Notes under the pieces: generated by a model
Database searches by the model: none
What the model was told of the DNA's origin: nothing
The model's input: only the letters and a program-made list of their open reading frames with translations
Shown: one piece after another, positions 27,834 to 35,755 of the stretch
Numbering within the stretch: the first letter of the stretch is position 1
How the letters are laid out: every line of letters begins with the position of its first letter
Position numbers and translations under genes: made by a program
From: Pedobacter jeongneungensis
GTDB taxonomy: Bacteria > Bacteroidota > Bacteroidia > Sphingobacteriales > Sphingobacteriaceae
DNA length: 64,000 nt
NCBI RefSeq assembly: GCF_000633455.1
Contig: NZ_AYMG01000010.1
Span: 1 to 64,000 of the forward strand
Reading direction: 5' to 3'

Positions 27834-28484
27834 CTAGACAATTAATCCGTCCTTCATGCTCACTACCCTGTCGCTTGTTTTTGCCAGGTGTTCATTATGA
27901 GTAACGATCACAAAAGTCTGATTGAAATTATCACGTAAGGTAACAAACAACTGATGTAATCCGGCTGCATTTTCTGAGTCTAAATTCCCTGAAGGTTCAT
28001 CGGCCAGTATAATAGATGGATTATTGATCAAAGCTCTAGCAATGGCCACACGCTGCTGTTCTCCACCTGATAACTGATTAGGTTTATGTTGGGCCCTATC
28101 TTTCAAACCAAACAGATCCAAAAGTTCTAAAGCCCTTGTTTCAGCTTGTTTTTTATTCGTTTTCGCGATAAAAGCCGGAATACAGATATTTTCGATGGCA
28201 CTAAACTCAGGCAGCAGATGATGAAACTGAAATACAAAACCAATATTCTGGTTTCTGAAAGCACTTAACAGGTCGCCGCTCAATTTATTGATTACCTTAC
28301 TTTTTAATTCTACGGTACCATCATCTGGTTTATCCAATGTACCCAAGATATGCAGCAAGGTACTTTTACCGGCACCAGATGGACCAATAATACTTACAAT
28401 CTCCCCTTTTTGTACTTCAAAATTTACGCCTTTCAAAATTTGCAGATTTCCGTACGATTTTCTTATTCCAGTGGCTTTTAGCAT
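27834..28484 (-). CDS. lolD: ABC ATPase, LolD type
   Basis: This 216-residue ATPase matches LolD, which powers release of lipoproteins from the inner membrane to LolA. It has Walker A GPSGAGKS, the signature LSGGEQQR, Walker [13 protein letters not shown] and the H-loop VTHNEH. It stands without its LolC/E permease, which must be encoded elsewhere. MacB ATPases look similar, so the exact partner is inferred. A perfect -7 box ends 4 nt before the ATG. Confidence 0.85.
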   Translation of the reverse strand: MLKATGIRKSYGNLQILKGVNFEVQKGEIVSIIGPSGAGKSTLLHILGTLDKPDDGTVELKSKVINKLSGDLLSAFRNQNIGFVFQFHHLLPEFSAIENICIPAFIAKTNKKQAETRALELLDLFGLKDRAQHKPNQLSGGEQQRVAIARALINNPSIILADEPSGNLDSENAAGLHQLFVTLRDNFNQTFVIVTHNEHLAKTSDRVVSMKDGLIV

Positions 28485-28488
28485 GGTT

Positions 28489-28496
28489 CAAATTTA
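28489..28496 (-). promoter_or_regulatory. -7 element 4 nt before lolD
   Basis: On the minus strand TAAATTTG is followed by AACC and the ATG at 28484. ATTG (three of four bases of TTTG) lies 19 nt further upstream. A leaderless message is predicted. Confidence 0.55.
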
Positions 28497-28499
28497 GTA

Positions 28500-28770
28500 A
28501 AATGGTTTGTTAGTTCAATAGTTCATTAACCGATGGTTTATTGGTTCATTAGTCATTGGTCATTGGTTCATAGTTGATGGTTTAATAGTTCATTGCCAAA
28601 TAGTTTAACTAGCGATAGTTCAATGGGCAACTAGCATAGTTTATTGATGATTGTTTATTAACCCTATTATTTATCAACGTATGCCTAAACACCCGGGCAA
28701 TCAACTATTAACCATTTAACCATGAACCACTCTCCCATCAACCAACTACTAACCACCCTACCACTAACCA
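28500..28770. repeat. Degenerate GTTCATTAGTT spacer repeats
   Basis: The first half is rich in GGTTCATTAGTT-like words and the second in complementary AACCATTAACC words, so the stretch can fold as a long imperfect hairpin. It fills most of the gap between lolD and the next gene and encodes nothing. Confidence 0.6.
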
Positions 28771-28787
28771 ATAAAAGATAAAAAAGA

Positions 28788-28829
28788 TTTGCAGATATCA
28801 ATTTTCTATTTAACTTTGAAAAACAAAGT
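28788..28829 (+). promoter_or_regulatory. Consensus promoter overlapping an inverted-repeat operator
   Basis: TTTG (28788-28791), exactly 19 nt, then TAACTTTG (28811-28818) is a perfect Bacteroidota promoter. The -7 box is also the left arm of ACTTTG-AAAAA-CAAAGT (28813-28829), so a bound regulator would block it. The same inverted repeat recurs at 29794-29810, before the third gene of the locus. Confidence 0.75.
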
Positions 28830-28838
28830 ACTTTTAAA

Positions 28839-29474
28839 ATGAGTAATCAGGAAGAACAGTTAAATGCCTTAAAAGATATCAGACAAATGATGGACAGGTC
28901 ATCGAGATTTATTTCTTTGAGTGGCTTATCGGGTGTTTTTGCCGGGGTGATTGCATTAATCGGTGCCTATTTTGCCAATGATGAAATTAATAAGTTTATA
29001 AACAAGCGCGGATATGGTTATGGCGTTGATGGGGAAATGGACCTTGAATTTAACCTGATCAAGCTTGGCGTTTTCGTATTGATTATCGCTTTGGCAGGCG
29101 GAATTTTATTTACTTACAGAAAAAGTCAGAAAAACAACCTTCCTATCTGGGATAAAACTTCAAAATCACTTTTAATTAATCTATTTGTTCCCTTAGCCGC
29201 TGGCGGTCTGTTCATTATCGCTTTATTGATCAACCATCCAAATACTTATAGCATTATTGCACCCAGTTGCTTAATTTTTTATGGTTTGGCACTTATTAAT
29301 GCAAGCAAATATACTTATAGTGATATCCGGTATCTGGGTTTTTGTGAAGTAATTCTTGGCTTAGTCTGTATGTTTTACATGGGCTATGGCTTAATTTTCT
29401 GGGCTTTCGGTTTTGGTGTACTGCATATAGTTTATGGTCTTTTAATGTATTTTAAATATGAGAGAGGTCAGTAA
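28839..29474 (+). CDS. Membrane protein of winged-helix locus
   Basis: This 211-residue protein has a cytoplasmic N-terminal helix (MSNQEEQLNALKDIRQMMDRS) and about six hydrophobic segments starting at residue 28. I cannot assign a function. It begins 9 nt after a promoter-operator and is followed after 2 nt by the winged-helix regulator, so the two are made together. Genes of this type often accompany winged-helix regulators in this phylum. Confidence 0.75.
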   Translation: MSNQEEQLNALKDIRQMMDRSSRFISLSGLSGVFAGVIALIGAYFANDEINKFINKRGYGYGVDGEMDLEFNLIKLGVFVLIIALAGGILFTYRKSQKNNLPIWDKTSKSLLINLFVPLAAGGLFIIALLINHPNTYSIIAPSCLIFYGLALINASKYTYSDIRYLGFCEVILGLVCMFYMGYGLIFWAFGFGVLHIVYGLLMYFKYERGQ

Positions 29475-29476
29475 GC

Positions 29477-29773
29477 ATGAAAAACCCGATAGCAGATTTA
29501 AATAAAATATTCGATAGCCGGATTAGGCTTGGTGTAATGTCTATGCTCGTAGTGAACAATGAAATTGGTTTTAACGACTTGAAACAAATGCTTGAATTAA
29601 CTGATGGCAACCTGGCCTCGCACCTGAATACTTTGGAACAGGCTGAATTTATAAAAGTGCATAAAGGTTTTATCGGCAGAAAAACCAGTACGACCTACTC
29701 TATTACCGCTTTGGGTAAACAAGCCTTTAAGGCGCACCTGGATGCACTTGAAAAAATGATAAAAAAGCTATAA
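29477..29773 (+). CDS. Winged-helix transcriptional regulator
   Basis: This 98-residue regulator has the fold of the HTH_34/ArsR-like group: a recognition helix in LELTDGNLASHLNTLEQAEFIK and a beta wing in GRKTSTTYSITALG. No metal-binding cysteines are visible. It sits 2 nt after the membrane protein and lies between two copies of an ACTTTG-N5-CAAAG inverted repeat, which it probably recognises, giving autoregulation. The ligand or signal is unknown. Confidence 0.88.
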   Translation: MKNPIADLNKIFDSRIRLGVMSMLVVNNEIGFNDLKQMLELTDGNLASHLNTLEQAEFIKVHKGFIGRKTSTTYSITALGKQAFKAHLDALEKMIKKL

Positions 29774-29791
29774 AATATTTTTTTTGACTAT

Positions 29792-29810
29792 TCACTTTGA
29801 AATACAAAGC
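29792..29810 (+). promoter_or_regulatory. Second operator copy
   Basis: ACTTTG-AAATA-CAAAGC (29794-29810) repeats the operator of 28813 with one end-base change. Overlapping TCACTTTG is a seven-of-eight -7 box. The ATG at 29821 lies 10 nt downstream, almost the spacing at the first site. Confidence 0.65.
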
Positions 29811-29820
29811 ACTTTTAAAA

Positions 29821-30123
29821 ATGAAATCATTAGAACTTTTACTTATTAAAATTGGAAAGAAAACCACACTGGTATCTTTTATAGGAGGAACTACCCTATT
29901 TATTAGCTTTTGTCTTTTCAGGACCCAATTTCTGATTCCTTTTGGCATGATATACATTTCTATTGCTGTTTTAGTCAATTTATTTGTAATGCTTGCCCTG
30001 ATTATTTCATGCTTCCTTTACACATCAAACAGAACATCCTCCATATCGACCATATTACTTCAACTTGTTAATATTCCTATTGCCATTATGTACTTTTTAA
30101 TTATAACCACAATCACACTTTAA
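29821..30123 (+). CDS. Small membrane protein
   Basis: This 100-residue protein has three or so hydrophobic segments and no recognised domain. The start at 29821 (MKSLELLLIK) is preferred over the upstream TTG at 29797 because that TTG lies within the operator. The DUF4173 gene starts 1 nt after its stop, so the pair is coupled. Confidence 0.65.
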   Translation: MKSLELLLIKIGKKTTLVSFIGGTTLFISFCLFRTQFLIPFGMIYISIAVLVNLFVMLALIISCFLYTSNRTSSISTILLQLVNIPIAIMYFLIITTITL

Positions 30124-30124
30124 A

Positions 30125-31684
30125 ATGAAAAATAAATCGAACCTCTTGCTACTTTCTGCCTTATTGGGCGGTCTGCTATTTACCTTTCTTTTTTGGAAAG
30201 AGCGCTTAGCTCTTAATTTACTCATCTATAGCGTTTACCTGTTGATCGTTACTTTTATCAATCCAGATGTAGTAAAAAGCAACAAACTCAAAATTTATGG
30301 GCTGGCGCACTTACTGGCAGCAGTGCTGGTGGTTGTTAATAATTCCGATTTATCAGTGGCTACTTATTACATCAGCTTATTGATATTTACCGGCTTTGCC
30401 CATAATCAACAGCTCAGAACAGTTTTCACCGCGCTTGCCGCTGTAATATTACAGCTCATTACCGTTCCTTTTAATGCCATACAACAATTAAGTATGGTTA
30501 GCGTAGGTAGTTTTAAACTGAAGCCTCTATTTACCTTAATTAAATACCTATTTATTCCGGTAATCATTGTAACCATATTTGCCTGCTTATATGCCGCAGC
30601 CAGTAATGTTTTTGCGCATTATGCAGAGTCAATGCTCACCTACATTGGTAATTTCTTCGAAAATGTACTTCATTTCTTTTTCAAGGATTTAAGTATCGAA
30701 CGCATTATGCATTTCTTTTTCGGCTTGGTTTTAACAAGCGGTTTATTGCTGGCCTTTTTTAATAAGAGCCTGGAAAAAGCAGAGCAGAAGTGTAAAGAAC
30801 AATTGGTACGGATCAGAAGAAGCTTAGGTCAGAAAACAATTTGGTACAATATCGTACAAACATTTACAGGCAACCTGTTAACGCGGAAAATGGCACTAAA
30901 AACAGAATATATTGTGGGCATCATTTCATTTGCTGCGCTTAACCTATTGTTGTTGCTGCTAAATGCCATCGATATTACCACACTTTGGTTTGGTTACGAA
31001 CCCACTGGTAATTTTTCGGGAGAACTACACCAGGGCACAAATTCATTAATCTTCAGTATCGTAATGGCCATGGCGGTGATCCTTTACTATTTTAGGGGGA
31101 ATTTAAATTTTTACCACAAAAGCAAAACGTTAAGGTTATTGGCCTATACCTGGATGGTTCAAAATTTTATCCTGATTATTTCGGTATTCATCCGTGATGG
31201 TTATTATATCGAATTTCATGGTCTAACTCATAAAAGAATTGGCGTTTTGGTATTTGCCACGCTTTGTGTCATAGGCCTCGCTACAGTTTATTTCAAAGTA
31301 GCCAAACAGAAAACCTTATTCTATCTTTTCAAGGTAAACGGAAATATCTGGTTTGCATTGTTGTTGACTTTTACCCTTATTAATTGGGATGTTTTAATTG
31401 TAAAATATAATCTAAACCATGTTGACGCTGTTTCAATCGATCCATATTATTTAACTTCCCTATCAGAAAAAACGCTCCCTTTCCTGGATAAAAACAGAGC
31501 CAAGATTCATCCTTCTACCAATAACGACTCAGAAGTTGCTAAAGTAGATCGGCCAGAAGAAGCATTAATGAGAAAATTAGATCAACGGATCGGCTATTTC
31601 AAAGCGCGTTACGAAAAATCAAGCTGGTTATCGTGGAATTTGCAGGACTGGAATACGGCTGAATATTTTGGGTTGAATAAATAA
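30125..31684 (+). CDS. DUF4173/DUF4153-type polytopic membrane protein
   Basis: This 519-residue protein has about ten to twelve membrane segments and a soluble C-terminal tail of about 80 residues. The arrangement and conserved blocks (for example GHVLVHAALFA-like segments around residues 330-400 read here as FHGLTHKRIGVLVF) fit the DUF4153/DUF4173 group, whose role is not known. It is the main structural product of the operator-controlled locus, downstream of the winged-helix gene. Confidence 0.75.
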   Translation: MKNKSNLLLLSALLGGLLFTFLFWKERLALNLLIYSVYLLIVTFINPDVVKSNKLKIYGLAHLLAAVLVVVNNSDLSVATYYISLLIFTGFAHNQQLRTVFTALAAVILQLITVPFNAIQQLSMVSVGSFKLKPLFTLIKYLFIPVIIVTIFACLYAAASNVFAHYAESMLTYIGNFFENVLHFFFKDLSIERIMHFFFGLVLTSGLLLAFFNKSLEKAEQKCKEQLVRIRRSLGQKTIWYNIVQTFTGNLLTRKMALKTEYIVGIISFAALNLLLLLLNAIDITTLWFGYEPTGNFSGELHQGTNSLIFSIVMAMAVILYYFRGNLNFYHKSKTLRLLAYTWMVQNFILIISVFIRDGYYIEFHGLTHKRIGVLVFATLCVIGLATVYFKVAKQKTLFYLFKVNGNIWFALLLTFTLINWDVLIVKYNLNHVDAVSIDPYYLTSLSEKTLPFLDKNRAKIHPSTNNDSEVAKVDRPEEALMRKLDQRIGYFKARYEKSSWLSWNLQDWNTAEYFGLNK

Positions 31685-31691
31685 AAGCAAA

Positions 31692-31799
31692 ATGGATAGA
31701 AGATATAAAATAATAGCCATGGCTTTGGCATTAATTGCATTAGCCTCGTTCATTTTAAACCGAACTGTTCACAAAATTTTCAATCTACAAATCGACTGA
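31692..31799 (+). CDS. Possible 35-residue single-span membrane peptide
   Basis: An ATG 7 nt past the DUF4173 stop opens a frame MDRRYKIIAMALALIALASF that continues to a TGA at 31797. It has a positively charged start, one hydrophobic segment (about 7-21) and a polar tail, like known small membrane proteins. Position right behind a larger membrane gene and before the ferritin-like gene supports it. It may be non-functional; only the sequence pattern supports it. Confidence 0.45.
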   Translation: MDRRYKIIAMALALIALASFILNRTVHKIFNLQID

Positions 31800-31823
31800 A
31801 GTAGAAGTTAATTAACTAATATC

Positions 31824-32594
31824 ATGAAAACACAAACCTCAGCATACTGGACCAATCACTTCTCAAATAACAGCAAAATTAATAGGATTGATTGGACAAT
31901 TAAACCGAAAATTTCAGATTCAGAAAAACAAAATATTCTAAAATCGCTACAGGCCTGGCAGCTTGGCGAAACATCAGAAGGAAAGCATTTAATTGATGCT
32001 TCGAACAAATATGCAAAGGCCATCAACGATGAAGAGTACCTGAATGCTGTTAAACTTTTTATTAAAGAAGAGCAAAAACATGGTAATAACTTAGGAAAAT
32101 ACCTCGATCTAATTGGAGAACTGAGAATTAAAAAAGATTGGGGAGATAGCTTATTCCGGAAGATAAGATACTTTAATACAAATATGGAGCTTTGGACAAT
32201 TGCCGTAATCACGGTTGAGAGTACAGCTCAAATATTTTATCAGGCATTAAAAGATGCGACAAATTGCACTTTGTTAAAACAGATCTGTACTGATATCTTA
32301 ATTGATGAAGCTTCACACATTACTTTTCAAAAAGAACGTCTGTACATTATTTTTAGCCAAAAAAATTCTTTTTCAAAGTGGATTTCCTATCATGCCTATT
32401 CTTGCTTTTTCATCTGCACGAGTTTGGTGGTTTGGTCTGCCCACAAAAAATTATTTAAAACAGGCAAGCTTAACTTTTACAGCTTCATCAGTAAAATGAG
32501 GCTTAAACTTAAAAAAGTAGCGGGTAAAGCTGTTTTATACGGACACGAAAAAGTTTTTAAGCCAAAAATCGCAATAAATCAAAACCTTGTATAA
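31824..32594 (+). CDS. Ferritin-like diiron protein
   Basis: This 256-residue protein shows a four-helix diiron pattern: FIKEEQKHGNNLGKYL gives EExxH, VESTAQIFYQ gives a third carboxylate, and ILIDEASHITFQKERL gives DExxH. This matches rubrerythrin-like oxidases. A hydrophobic segment at about 195-212 follows, so it may be membrane-attached. The substrate cannot be told. It ends the plus-strand run that begins at 28839. Confidence 0.7.
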   Translation: MKTQTSAYWTNHFSNNSKINRIDWTIKPKISDSEKQNILKSLQAWQLGETSEGKHLIDASNKYAKAINDEEYLNAVKLFIKEEQKHGNNLGKYLDLIGELRIKKDWGDSLFRKIRYFNTNMELWTIAVITVESTAQIFYQALKDATNCTLLKQICTDILIDEASHITFQKERLYIIFSQKNSFSKWISYHAYSCFFICTSLVVWSAHKKLFKTGKLNFYSFISKMRLKLKKVAGKAVLYGHEKVFKPKIAINQNLV

Positions 32595-32606
32595 TTAACC
32601 TCTCCA

Positions 32607-32659
32607 CAACCTCAACTTCGGTTGGATTTTTTCTCCTGATGCAAATTGTATCGGGAGAA
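32607..32659 (+). terminator. Two hairpins after the ferritin-like gene
   Basis: A short CAACC/GGTTG stem with an internal TTCG and a T-run (32607-32630) lies 13 nt past the stop, followed by a 10-bp stem TTCTCCTGAT/ATCGGGAGAA (32631-32659). The first is a plausible terminator. Confidence 0.5.
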
Positions 32660-32697
32660 TTAAAACTTAATTTTTAATCAGTAAATTACATAAAATC

Positions 32698-33006
32698 ATG
32701 AAAATTCAAGAAACACTGAGTTCAGGGAAATTTAGGATCATCGCTATCCTAACAATAACTGCCATAATATTGGCCATTCCATTAATTGCAATGCAATTTT
32801 CCCAGGAAGTAAAATGGACATTAATCGATTTTGCAACTGCAGGCGCACTATTGCTCAGCACGGGTTTGGCCATCGAACTGGTGATTAGAAATTTAAAAAC
32901 AGGCACGTTAAGAACGATCATACTGGTTGTTATTTTGTTGGCGCTGTTTTTAATTTGGGCTGAGCTGGCGGTGGGTATCTTCGGTACACCGTTTGCAGGA
33001 AGTTAA
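32698..33006 (+). CDS. Small integral membrane protein
   Basis: This 102-residue protein has three hydrophobic segments at about 14-33, 45-63 and 72-94. No domain is recognised. It stands alone between the ferritin-like gene and the sucC promoter region. Its length and clean membrane pattern support it as real. Confidence 0.7.
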   Translation: MKIQETLSSGKFRIIAILTITAIILAIPLIAMQFSQEVKWTLIDFATAGALLLSTGLAIELVIRNLKTGTLRTIILVVILLALFLIWAELAVGIFGTPFAGS

Positions 33007-33109
33007 AGAATACTGTTAACCACTTTGTTCCCGCAAATTTAAGATGATTAGCGCAGAGGAAATATATTTTTTTTTGCATTTGTCAGGAACCACATTGTTT
33101 TTAAGCCTG

Positions 33110-33127
33110 ATCCGATAGCTATCGGAT
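33110..33127. repeat. 18-bp perfect palindrome
   Basis: ATCCGATAGCTATCGGAT recurs as ACCCGATAGCTATCGGGT at 46515-46532, with compensating changes in both arms. This is a conserved palindrome family, probably from the phylum's repeat elements. Confidence 0.65.
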
Positions 33128-33330
33128 GCAGCGGTAAGCCATTAAGCGAGGACTTATAGCGGAAAGCAGGGCCTTCAGCCCCCCACGAAGAACCGCCCCT
33201 CACTTTCAAATAAAAAATCTCTGCTCATATCTGCGAAATTAGTGGGACACCATAAACTAGCGCATATTCCAGACACCAATTTCCCGATTAACATAAAACG
33301 TTCATTTTCTGAAAAAATCGGCAAATGCTA

Positions 33331-33361
33331 TTTGTTTAAAGGGTTTGAAATTGTAGCTTTG
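33331..33361 (+). promoter_or_regulatory. Consensus sucC promoter
   Basis: TTTG (33331-33334), exactly 19 nt, then TAGCTTTG (33354-33361) matches the Bacteroidota consensus fully. The ATG lies 18 nt after the -7 box, so the leader is only about a dozen bases. Confidence 0.85.
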
Positions 33362-33378
33362 GGCAAATTTTGTAGCAA

Positions 33379-34578
33379 ATGAATATTCACGAATACCAGG
33401 GTAAACAAATATTAAAAAGTTTCGGTGTTAACGTTCAAGAAGGAATAGTTGCCGATACTCCTGAGCAAGCTGTTGAGGCTGCTAAGCAACTGAAAATTGA
33501 TTACAATTCTGATTGGGTTGTAATTAAAGCGCAAATCCACGCTGGTGGTCGCGGTAAAGGTGGAGGTGTTAAATTAGCCAAAAACCTTGAAGAAGTTAAA
33601 CAACGTGCAACCGATATTATTGGTATGCAATTAGTAACTCCTCAAACCGGCCCAGAAGGTAAATTAGTGAGCAAAATTTTAGTGGCTCAGGATGTTTATT
33701 ATCCAGGTGCTTCTGAAACCAAAGAATTTTACATTTCTGTTTTGTTAGATCGTGCTAAAGGCCGTAACATCATCATGTACAGTACCGAAGGCGGTATGGA
33801 CATTGAAGAAGTTGCTGAGCATACTCCACATTTAATCTTCAAAGAAGAAATTGACCCTAAAGTTGGCTTACAAGGCTTTCAGGCCCGTAAAGTAGCATTT
33901 AACTTAGGTGTTAGCGGAGCAGCACATAAAGAAATGGTTAAATTTGTAACTGCTTTATACAAAGCTTACGAGGCTACCGATTCTTCAATGTTCGAAATCA
34001 ATCCGGTATTAAAAACTTCTGATGATAAAGTAATTGCGGTTGATGCTAAAGTTAATTTAGATGAAAATGCTTTATTCCGTCACCCTGATTATGCAGCAAT
34101 GCGTGATGTTACCGAAGAAGATCCAATGGAAGTTGAAGCAAGTGCTTCTAACCTAAACTTCGTTAACCTTGATGGTAACGTAGGTTGTATGGTTAACGGT
34201 GCTGGTTTAGCAATGGCTACCATGGATATCATTAAATTAGCTGGTGGTGAGCCTGCAAACTTCTTAGACGTTGGTGGAACTGCAAATGCACAAACGGTTA
34301 AAGCAGCTTTCAACATTATTCTAAAAGATCCTAATGTTAAAGCTATCTTAATTAATATTTTTGGTGGTATTGTTCGTTGCGACCGTGTTGCTCAAGGTGT
34401 AATCGATGCTTATAAAGAAATCGGAAACATTCCGGTGCCAATTATCTGCCGTTTACAAGGTACAAATGCCGAAGAGGCTAAAAAATTAATTGATGAATCT
34501 GGCTTACAGGTTTACTCTGCAATTGCTTTAAAAGAAGCAGCTGATTTAGTAACTAAAGTATTGGCTGAACAAGCATAA
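33379..34578 (+). CDS. sucC: Succinyl-CoA synthetase beta subunit
   Basis: SucC is the ADP-forming subunit of the citric-acid-cycle ligase that converts succinyl-CoA to succinate with nucleotide triphosphate formation. The MNIHEYQGKQILKSFGV start and the ATP-grasp core are typical (GGRGKGGGVK, FEINPV, DAKVN); the C-terminal CoA-ligase domain includes ILINIFGGIVRCD. Length (399) is standard. The alpha subunit gene is not adjacent. A consensus promoter and a terminator bracket it, so it is transcribed alone. Confidence 0.97.
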   Translation: MNIHEYQGKQILKSFGVNVQEGIVADTPEQAVEAAKQLKIDYNSDWVVIKAQIHAGGRGKGGGVKLAKNLEEVKQRATDIIGMQLVTPQTGPEGKLVSKILVAQDVYYPGASETKEFYISVLLDRAKGRNIIMYSTEGGMDIEEVAEHTPHLIFKEEIDPKVGLQGFQARKVAFNLGVSGAAHKEMVKFVTALYKAYEATDSSMFEINPVLKTSDDKVIAVDAKVNLDENALFRHPDYAAMRDVTEEDPMEVEASASNLNFVNLDGNVGCMVNGAGLAMATMDIIKLAGGEPANFLDVGGTANAQTVKAAFNIILKDPNVKAILINIFGGIVRCDRVAQGVIDAYKEIGNIPVPIICRLQGTNAEEAKKLIDESGLQVYSAIALKEAADLVTKVLAEQA

Positions 34579-34619
34579 GCTAAAGTTGAAAGACTAGAGC
34601 AAAAGCGTATATCATATTC

Positions 34620-34649
34620 AAAACCTTTCAGTAAAAACTGGGAGGTTTT
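34620..34649 (+). terminator. Terminator after sucC
   Basis: A 13-bp stem AAAACCTTTCAGT with ACTGGGAGGTTTT (two G-T pairs), a 4-nt loop and a T-run lie 42 nt past the stop. Confidence 0.85.
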
Positions 34650-34654
34650 TTATT

Positions 34655-34671
34655 CCCCTCTTTTAGAGGGG
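34655..34671. repeat. CCCCTCTTTTAGAGGGG palindrome
   Basis: This short palindrome followed by GTGTCCGCAGGACGGGG is a widespread intergenic repeat in Bacteroidota. It adjoins copy B of the 100-bp repeat family. Confidence 0.6.
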
Positions 34672-34740
34672 TGTCCGCAGGACGGGGTGTTCTTTTTAAC
34701 TATCATAACCAGCAATTCGACTTAAATGTACTAGGTGCCT

Positions 34741-34857
34741 TAGGTGGTCAATATTTTTTGGAAAGCAAGGTTCTGCACATTTCGGTTCCGATAGTCCTGC
34801 TATCTCTTCAAGTCCTCGCTGCGCTCCGGGCTTTCCGTTCTATCAGGTTTATTTAAC
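34741..34857. repeat. Dispersed 100-bp repeat, copy B
   Basis: Copy B matches copy A at 4041 over almost its full length, with shared GATAGTCCTGCTATC, TCAAGTCCTC and CTTTCCGTTCTATCAGG blocks. Apparent open frames across it are part of the repeat, not a gene. The repeats fill most of the gap between sucC and the HTH gene. Confidence 0.7.
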
Positions 34858-34887
34858 ATGGGTTCGTAGTTCCTCTGAGCCCGATCA

Positions 34888-34918
34888 AACCCCGCAGGTT
34901 TTTGAAACCTGAGAGGTT
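34888..34918 (-). terminator. Degraded palindrome ending the HTH operon
   Basis: AACCCCGCAGGTTTTTGAAACC-type arms (a diverged copy of the 4178 palindrome) touch the stop codon of the HTH gene. It may act as its terminator; the stem is imperfect. Confidence 0.4.
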
Positions 34919-35123
34919 ACTCAGCACGAAATTCTAAAATATCGCCTGGCTGGCAATCCAAAACAGCACAGATAGCTTCCAGCGTTTCAAAACGGATCGC
35001 CTTCGCCTTACCGGTTTTTAATATCGATAAATTTGACATCGTAATCCCCACCCGCTCACTCAATTCGGTTAGCGACATTTTACGCCTGGCAAGCATTACA
35101 TCTAAGTTTATTATTATGGGCAT
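34917..35123 (-). CDS. YozG-like XRE-family regulator
   Basis: This 68-residue helix-turn-helix protein (LTELSERVGITMSNLSILKTG) belongs to the Cro/CI group of small regulators like Bacillus YozG. Such genes are commonly paired with DUF2975 membrane proteins, as here: it is the third gene after two DUF2975 genes. It probably represses its own operon. No ligand-binding part exists. Confidence 0.9.
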   Translation of the reverse strand: MPIIINLDVMLARRKMSLTELSERVGITMSNLSILKTGKAKAIRFETLEAICAVLDCQPGDILEFRAE

Positions 35124-35162
35124 TACAGGGGTGTAAATTTAGGAATGTTTGAAGATGAAATC

Positions 35163-35753
35163 CTAAATAGTTAAATCATTTTCTTGTTTGAGTTTTCTCG
35201 TGTATACAATAAATTGATAAGCTATATTGGCGAGCATAATTAGCCCTAAAACATAAAGACTTGAAAAACCGTACAAACCACGGTAAGATTTAAAAGCACC
35301 ATTTGTTAAAGTTTTAATATAATTGTCCATCAGCTCCTTCCCGGCTATGCTAACAGCAGCAAACAAAAACAGCACTATAGTCAATAACTGATAAACATTC
35401 CATTCATCTATCGCATAAACATCGATCTGCTTAAACTTTACAAATAGCATAATCGCAGTGCCGAGCACTAAATAAAAAACCAGGCTTGCACCACCATCCT
35501 CAAAAACACCATTTTCAAGAACAATTGCCTGTGTTAAACTCGGTTTTATGCTGATTACCCCTATTTCGCGCTTGGTAAAATCGAAACCATTTATTTTATT
35601 TGTTACAGGCGCCAACTCTCTGGAAACATTGAAACTCAAATTACCTTTATTATAATCCATCACCGCATACACGACATGCGAAAAACCAGAAGCTATTGCG
35701 TAAAAAATCAGGCTATACGCGCATCCTTTCAAAATTTTTACTGTATTACTCAT
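35163..35753 (-). CDS. DUF2975 membrane protein
   Basis: This 196-residue protein has four hydrophobic segments and an extracytoplasmic loop, as in DUF2975, a family of unknown role usually beside YozG-like regulators. The C-terminal YTRKLKQENDLTI is nearly the same as in the upstream paralogue, so the pair arose by duplication. It lies 2 nt after that paralogue and 39 nt before the HTH gene. Confidence 0.85.
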   Translation of the reverse strand: MSNTVKILKGCAYSLIFYAIASGFSHVVYAVMDYNKGNLSFNVSRELAPVTNKINGFDFTKREIGVISIKPSLTQAIVLENGVFEDGGASLVFYLVLGTAIMLFVKFKQIDVYAIDEWNVYQLLTIVLFLFAAVSIAGKELMDNYIKTLTNGAFKSYRGLYGFSSLYVLGLIMLANIAYQFIVYTRKLKQENDLTI

Positions 35754-35755
35754 TT

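Larger units (their letters stand above)
33007..33378 (+). other. Region upstream of sucC
   Basis: This 372-nt gap contains a perfect 18-bp palindrome ATCCGATAGCTATCGGAT (33110-33127), a partial 100-bp repeat fragment near 33150-33190, and the sucC promoter at its end. No gene is visible. Confidence 0.6.

Noticed and set aside
29797..29820. TTG start for the 29821 gene
   Set aside because: The TTG lies within the operator arm, and the ATG at 29821 has the same spacing to the operator as the gene at 28839.
33130..33190. Pseudogene fragment upstream of sucC
   Set aside because: It matches the dispersed repeat words and no protein family.
34671..34856. Small plus-strand gene
   Set aside because: The frame lies inside copy B of a dispersed repeat and its product is not protein-like.
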